A DNA stretch of 64,000 nucleotides from Croceivirga thetidis (GTDB taxonomy: Bacteria > Bacteroidota > Bacteroidia > Flavobacteriales > Flavobacteriaceae). Shown here one piece after another: positions 61,420 through 64,000 of this stretch. The stretch's first letter is position 1. Every line of letters starts with the position of its first letter. Location of the stretch: contig NZ_JAAWWL010000002.1 of NCBI RefSeq assembly GCF_012272815.1, positions 960,280 through 1,024,279 of the forward strand, read 5' to 3'. The notes beneath the pieces are model-generated. The model was not told where the DNA came from, ran no database searches, and saw nothing but the letters and a program-made list of their open reading frames with translations. The position numbers and the translations under genes are program-made.

Positions 61420-61904
61420 TCCAAAGTAAAGTTTTTGAAGTGGTGGTTTCTGGCACGCATTCAATTGTGATACCGAATGAAATTGCTTCAGGCTTTTATG
61501 ATGCTGGTCATAAACGCATTAAAGTCCATGCCTCATTTCAAACTAAGACCATTGAATTTTATGCAGCTTTGAACCGATGGAAGGACAACTCGTTTTCCAT
61601 AATGTTCAGTAAAAACAAACAAAAGGAGCTCGACATTTTACCAAACGACTATTTTCAACTTCAGTTTTTTGAAGACACTTCAAAATACGGGGTTGAGGTT
61701 CCCGAAGAATTCGAAGCGGTAATGCTTTCTGATTATGATGCCTATCAAATCTTTGAATCATTAACCAAAGGCAAGCAAAGAGGTTTGATTTACATGATTA
61801 ATCGTTTCAAATCCTCACAAAAACGAATTGACAAAACCTTGATTCTTTGCGAAAACTTAAAACGTGGCATTCGAGATAATAAAGAAATCTTAAAGCCGCT
61901 TTAG
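61416..61904 (+). CDS. YdeI/OmpD-associated family protein with DUF1905-like N-terminal domain
   Basis: 162 residues, cytosolic. The first ~95 residues form a small beta barrel of DUF1905 type (VVVSGTHSIVIPNEIASGF, KRIKVHASF, FSIMFSKNKQKELDI, DYFQLQFFED). The C-terminal ~65 residues match the YdeI block (FESLTKGKQRGLIYMINRFK, then RIDKTLILCENL). The ATG overlaps the TGA of the hydrolase-OsmC gene (ATGA), implying translational coupling and a shared function, perhaps stress defence. The relative at 45129 has the YdeI C-terminal block but a different N-terminal part. Confidence 0.8.
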   Translation: MIQSKVFEVVVSGTHSIVIPNEIASGFYDAGHKRIKVHASFQTKTIEFYAALNRWKDNSFSIMFSKNKQKELDILPNDYFQLQFFEDTSKYGVEVPEEFEAVMLSDYDAYQIFESLTKGKQRGLIYMINRFKSSQKRIDKTLILCENLKRGIRDNKEILKPL

Positions 61905-61959
61905 TTGCCTCCCCTTTGATTATTCCATAATTTTAAGGACGAATCTAAAAACACTAGAA

Positions 61960-62769
61960 ATGAAAAAACTCATTGTCTTACCAATGGCTTTGATATTAAT
62001 CACTGCTTTTAGTTGTAAACAAGCAAAAAAGGAAGCAGAAGAAGCCTCGGAGGAAGTAGAAGAGATGGTAGATGAAATGAAATCAACCATCACCCTCACA
62101 AAACTAGAAGGTTCTCCCGCCTATTCAGATGCAGAATTAGTTCTGAATTCGCCAGAAAACACGACTATCGCAGAAAGTGGAGCGGTTGATTTTAATTTTG
62201 CCGTTAATAATTATGAGCTAGGCGCGCAAACGGAAAGTGAAAATGCTACCATGTTGGCCAATTCAGGAAAAGGACAGCACATTCATTTTATTTTGAATAA
62301 TCAACCTTATTCAGCCCACTACGAACCCACTTTCGCTAAAGAGTTACCTGATGGTGTGCACCATTTGGTGGCGTTTTTGAGTCGATCTTACCATGAATCA
62401 GTCAAAAACGAAAATTCTGTAGTGGTTAAAAAAATGGAGATTGGCGCTGACCCACAAGATACCCAAGGACTTGACATGGAGGCTCCGACCCTTATCTACA
62501 GCCGACCTAAAGGCGAATATGCAGGTAAGGATACTGAAAATCTAATGCTTGATTTCTTCGTACTGAATACAACACTTTCTGCCGACGGAAATAAAGTCAA
62601 GGCCACAATCAATGGCGAAGAATTCATGATAGATGAATGGGCGCCACATGTGATTAAAGGACTACCTATGGGAGAGGTTACTATTCAATTGGAACTTATT
62701 GATGGAGAAGGCAATGCAATTGACGGGCCTTTTAACAAAGTGACAAGAACCGTTACTTTAAAACCTTAA
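61960..62769 (+). CDS. lipoprotein with periplasmic beta-sandwich, function unknown
   Basis: 269 residues. Lipoprotein signal ILITAFSCKQAKK; then a Glu-rich helix (KEAEEASEEVEEMVDEMKS). The remainder is two Ig-like beta-sandwich units: GKGQHIHFILNNQPYSAHY and DGVHHLVAFLSRSYHESVKN in the first, MLDFFVLNTTL and GPFNKVTRTVTLKP in the second. The HIHFILNNQPY plus a later GVHHLVAFL pair is a pattern seen in DUF4399-like proteins. A TAATTTTA at 61928-61935 is a possible -7 element. It is followed by an intrinsic terminator, separating it from the sigma factor. Confidence 0.7.
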   Translation: MKKLIVLPMALILITAFSCKQAKKEAEEASEEVEEMVDEMKSTITLTKLEGSPAYSDAELVLNSPENTTIAESGAVDFNFAVNNYELGAQTESENATMLANSGKGQHIHFILNNQPYSAHYEPTFAKELPDGVHHLVAFLSRSYHESVKNENSVVVKKMEIGADPQDTQGLDMEAPTLIYSRPKGEYAGKDTENLMLDFFVLNTTLSADGNKVKATINGEEFMIDEWAPHVIKGLPMGEVTIQLELIDGEGNAIDGPFNKVTRTVTLKP

Positions 62770-62787
62770 AAGCACAACACTCATTAG

Positions 62788-62815
62788 AAAGCTGTCTTTG
62801 CGACAGCTTTTTTTT
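62788..62815 (+). terminator. intrinsic terminator after lipoprotein gene
   Basis: AAAGCTGTC, loop TTTGC, then GACAGCTTT: a nine-pair stem whose 3' arm merges into eight T residues (62808-62815). It lies 19 bases past the lipoprotein stop and isolates it from the sigma-factor operon. Confidence 0.85.
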
Positions 62816-62845
62816 GCACTTGTTTTATCACAATTCAAGGAGCCT

Positions 62846-62853
62846 TATCTTTG
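62846..62853 (+). promoter_or_regulatory. -7 element TATCTTTG of the sigma factor operon
   Basis: TATCTTTG is an exact TAnnTTTG match 10 bases before the ATG at 62864, directly downstream of the terminator, so this operon appears to use the housekeeping sigma factor and not its own product. Confidence 0.55.
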
Positions 62854-62863
62854 GTAGAACACT

Positions 62864-63394
62864 ATGAATCTTGATACACTAATCGAAAAGTTCAAACAAA
62901 AAGACATGGCTGCTTTTGAAAAACTGTATGCCATGTATGCTGAGAATATTCATGGTGTTATCAATACGATTATTCGAGACCCAGAACGGTCAGAAGAATT
63001 GTGCCAAGATGTCTTTATAAAGGTCTGGAACAATGCTGAAAGCTATAATTCATCCAAAGGACGATTTTTTACATGGATTTTAAATATTGCGCGCAACACG
63101 GCAATTGATGAATTGCGTTCAAAAACGTATAAAAACCAGAAAAAGAACCTTAGGGCAGATTACATCGTAGGTATTCTTGAACAGCCAGATGAAAATGCCA
63201 ATAAGTATGATATCATTGGTCTCGAAAAATTGCTAAAAGGGTTAAAAAAAAAGTGTTCCCAAATCATAGAACTTCTTTATTTTAAAGGCTTTACCCAAAA
63301 AGAAGCTGCTAAACAACTAGACATCCCCTTAGGAACAGTAAAAACACGGAATAGAAATTGTATTTCCAAAATCCGTGAAAACATGAATGTGTGA
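62864..63394 (+). CDS. ECF-type RNA polymerase sigma factor
   Basis: 176 residues. Region 2 (about residues 10-80) contains FEKLYAMYAENIHGVINTII, SEELCQDVFIKVWNNAESYN and GRFFTWILNIARNTAIDELRS, the -10-binding and core-binding helices. Region 4 (about 118-172) has QIIELLYFKGFTQKEAAKQL and IPLGTVKTRNRNCISKIREN, the -35-recognition helix-turn-helix. Regions 1.1 and 3 are missing, as expected for an extracytoplasmic-function sigma factor. Its stop is directly followed by the ATG of an RskA-type anti-sigma factor. The signal and regulon cannot be deduced from the window. Confidence 0.95.
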   Translation: MNLDTLIEKFKQKDMAAFEKLYAMYAENIHGVINTIIRDPERSEELCQDVFIKVWNNAESYNSSKGRFFTWILNIARNTAIDELRSKTYKNQKKNLRADYIVGILEQPDENANKYDIIGLEKLLKGLKKKCSQIIELLYFKGFTQKEAAKQLDIPLGTVKTRNRNCISKIRENMNV

Positions 63395-64000
63395 ATGGAT
63401 ATTAAAGCTTACATAGCATCTGGCATACTGGAACTTTACGTTGCAGGTCTCCTTTCTGAGCAAGAAAATTTGGAGGTTCATAGGTATGCCCAACAATATC
63501 CTGAGATTCAAAGTGAGATAGAAGCTATAGAGGCAGCAATTCTTGCATTGTCAAAATCCGCTTCACCCAACCTTCCCTCCAATAGTTTTGATATAATTAA
63601 ACCTCGTCTGGGAAAAGTCGTTGATTTACCAAAGGCTGAGAAAAAATCGAATTGGCCAAAATATTTGGGTTGGGTCGCTGCAGTCATCTTTGCTGGAGGT
63701 TTGGTTTGGATGTATTTGGAAAATGAAAAGCTCAAAAATGAAATTGAAGTCGTTTCGGAGGAAAAAAGAAGCCTTGAGGAGCAAATTTTAGATGCCCGAA
63801 ATGAGGTCGTTAATGCTGAGGAACTATTGAACCAGCTTAGAGACCAAAATGTTGCCGTTGTTGCCTTGGGCGGGCAAGCGGTCTCCCCAGAATCTTTTGC
63901 AAAGGCCTATTGGAACAAAGCAGAGCAGAAAGTATACATTGATGCTCAAAGTCTACCAGAACCTCCACCGGGTTTTACTTATCAGGTTTGGTCTTTAAAA
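63395..64000 (+). CDS. RskA-type anti-sigma factor, 3'-truncated by window edge
   Basis: 202 residues to the right edge with no stop. Starts with the ATG that follows the sigma stop without a gap. The N-terminal cytosolic part (1-88) has ILELYVAGLLSEQENLEV, the helix that binds the sigma factor in RskA proteins; the HxxxCxxC zinc motif of ZAS-type anti-sigma factors is missing. One membrane helix (about 90-108, YLGWVAAVIFAGGLVWMYL), then a coiled coil (about 109-148) and the start of the extracytoplasmic RskA domain, with AYWNKAEQKVYIDAQSLPEP and GFTYQVWSL. It should hold the sigma factor inactive until a signal leads to its cleavage. Confidence 0.92.
   Translation, partial: MDIKAYIASGILELYVAGLLSEQENLEVHRYAQQYPEIQSEIEAIEAAILALSKSASPNLPSNSFDIIKPRLGKVVDLPKAEKKSNWPKYLGWVAAVIFAGGLVWMYLENEKLKNEIEVVSEEKRSLEEQILDARNEVVNAEELLNQLRDQNVAVVALGGQAVSPESFAKAYWNKAEQKVYIDAQSLPEPPPGFTYQVWSLK

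Noticed and set aside
1-64000. tRNA, rRNA, CRISPR, insertion sequence, prophage or integrase
   Set aside because: No sequence with the required structure or protein signature was seen on either strand.

Overview
The window looks like a chromosomal segment of a marine-type Flavobacteriaceae bacterium (phylum Bacteroidota), in the general neighbourhood of Muricauda/Allomuricauda or Maribacter. The genus is inference. The family-level call rests on: promoters of the Bacteroidota type (a TAnnTTTG -7 element, very often TATCTTT) with almost no Shine-Dalgarno sequences; families that are typical of the group (DUF5916 outer-membrane protein, TPR-type histidine kinase, DUF2490, ThuA/PQQ-dehydrogenase fusion, tricorn homologue, RskA-type anti-sigma factor); many lipoproteins with short SC/GC lipoboxes; and moderate to low GC. 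Coding density is very high: no stretch over 300 bases lacks a gene. I see no tRNA, rRNA, CRISPR array, transposase or prophage.

Layout. 0-3.4 kb: a truncated RidA-family gene and a GntP permease (one operon), then a divergent SulP anion transporter. 3.4-7 kb: an exported methyltransferase overlapping a CIA30-like protein, then a DUF5916 surface protein. 7-11 kb: purL, which carries three copies of a palindromic repeat inside its reading frame. 10.9-14.4 kb: a DinB-like protein, a PON-like lactonase/arylesterase, a GNAT acetyltransferase and a di-haem peroxidase. 14.6-22.8 kb: fatty-acid degradation, with an acyl-CoA ligase, then a MarR regulator with a perfect 26-bp palindromic operator on its own promoter, and fadB-, fadA- and fadE-type genes closed by a strong terminator. 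22.8-24.2 kb: a PLP-dependent decarboxylase. 24.2-32.1 kb: a TPR histidine kinase/NarL-type response regulator pair followed by four secreted proteins (two lipoproteins with leucine-rich repeats). The same CCTAGGGTwwACCCT palindrome sits about 80 bases ahead of both transcription units. 32.1-36.2 kb: a trehalose/glucan unit (GH15 and a fused OtsA-OtsB) transcribed divergently. 36.2-41.6 kb: a tight run encoding a PD40-SnoaL fusion, a TMEM175-like channel, M28 and M1 peptidases and a GNAT. 41.6-54.1 kb: a ThuA-PQQ dehydrogenase-PKD-cytochrome lipoprotein, a YdeI-family protein, a tricorn protease homologue, an MFS permease diverging from an exported sugar isomerase-like protein, a GMC oxidoreductase and another GNAT. 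54.3-61.9 kb: a sortilin/BNR repeat protein, an S9 peptidase lipoprotein, DUF2490, an alpha/beta-hydrolase-OsmC fusion and a second YdeI-like protein. 62-64 kb: a lipoprotein, a terminator, then an ECF sigma factor with its RskA-type anti-sigma factor, which runs off the right edge.

How it fits together. The picture is a heterotroph that takes up and breaks down peptides (M28, M1, tricorn, S9), fatty acids (fad operon) and sugars or organic acids (GntP, MFS/isomerase, PQQ dehydrogenases), and makes trehalose.

The three observations I rate highest are the in-frame palindromic repeats in purL (read in two different frames, so acting as DNA-level elements), the operator pair that appears to tie the kinase/regulator to an uncharacterised set of secreted leucine-rich-repeat proteins, and an MFS gene whose only sensible start codon is ATA.
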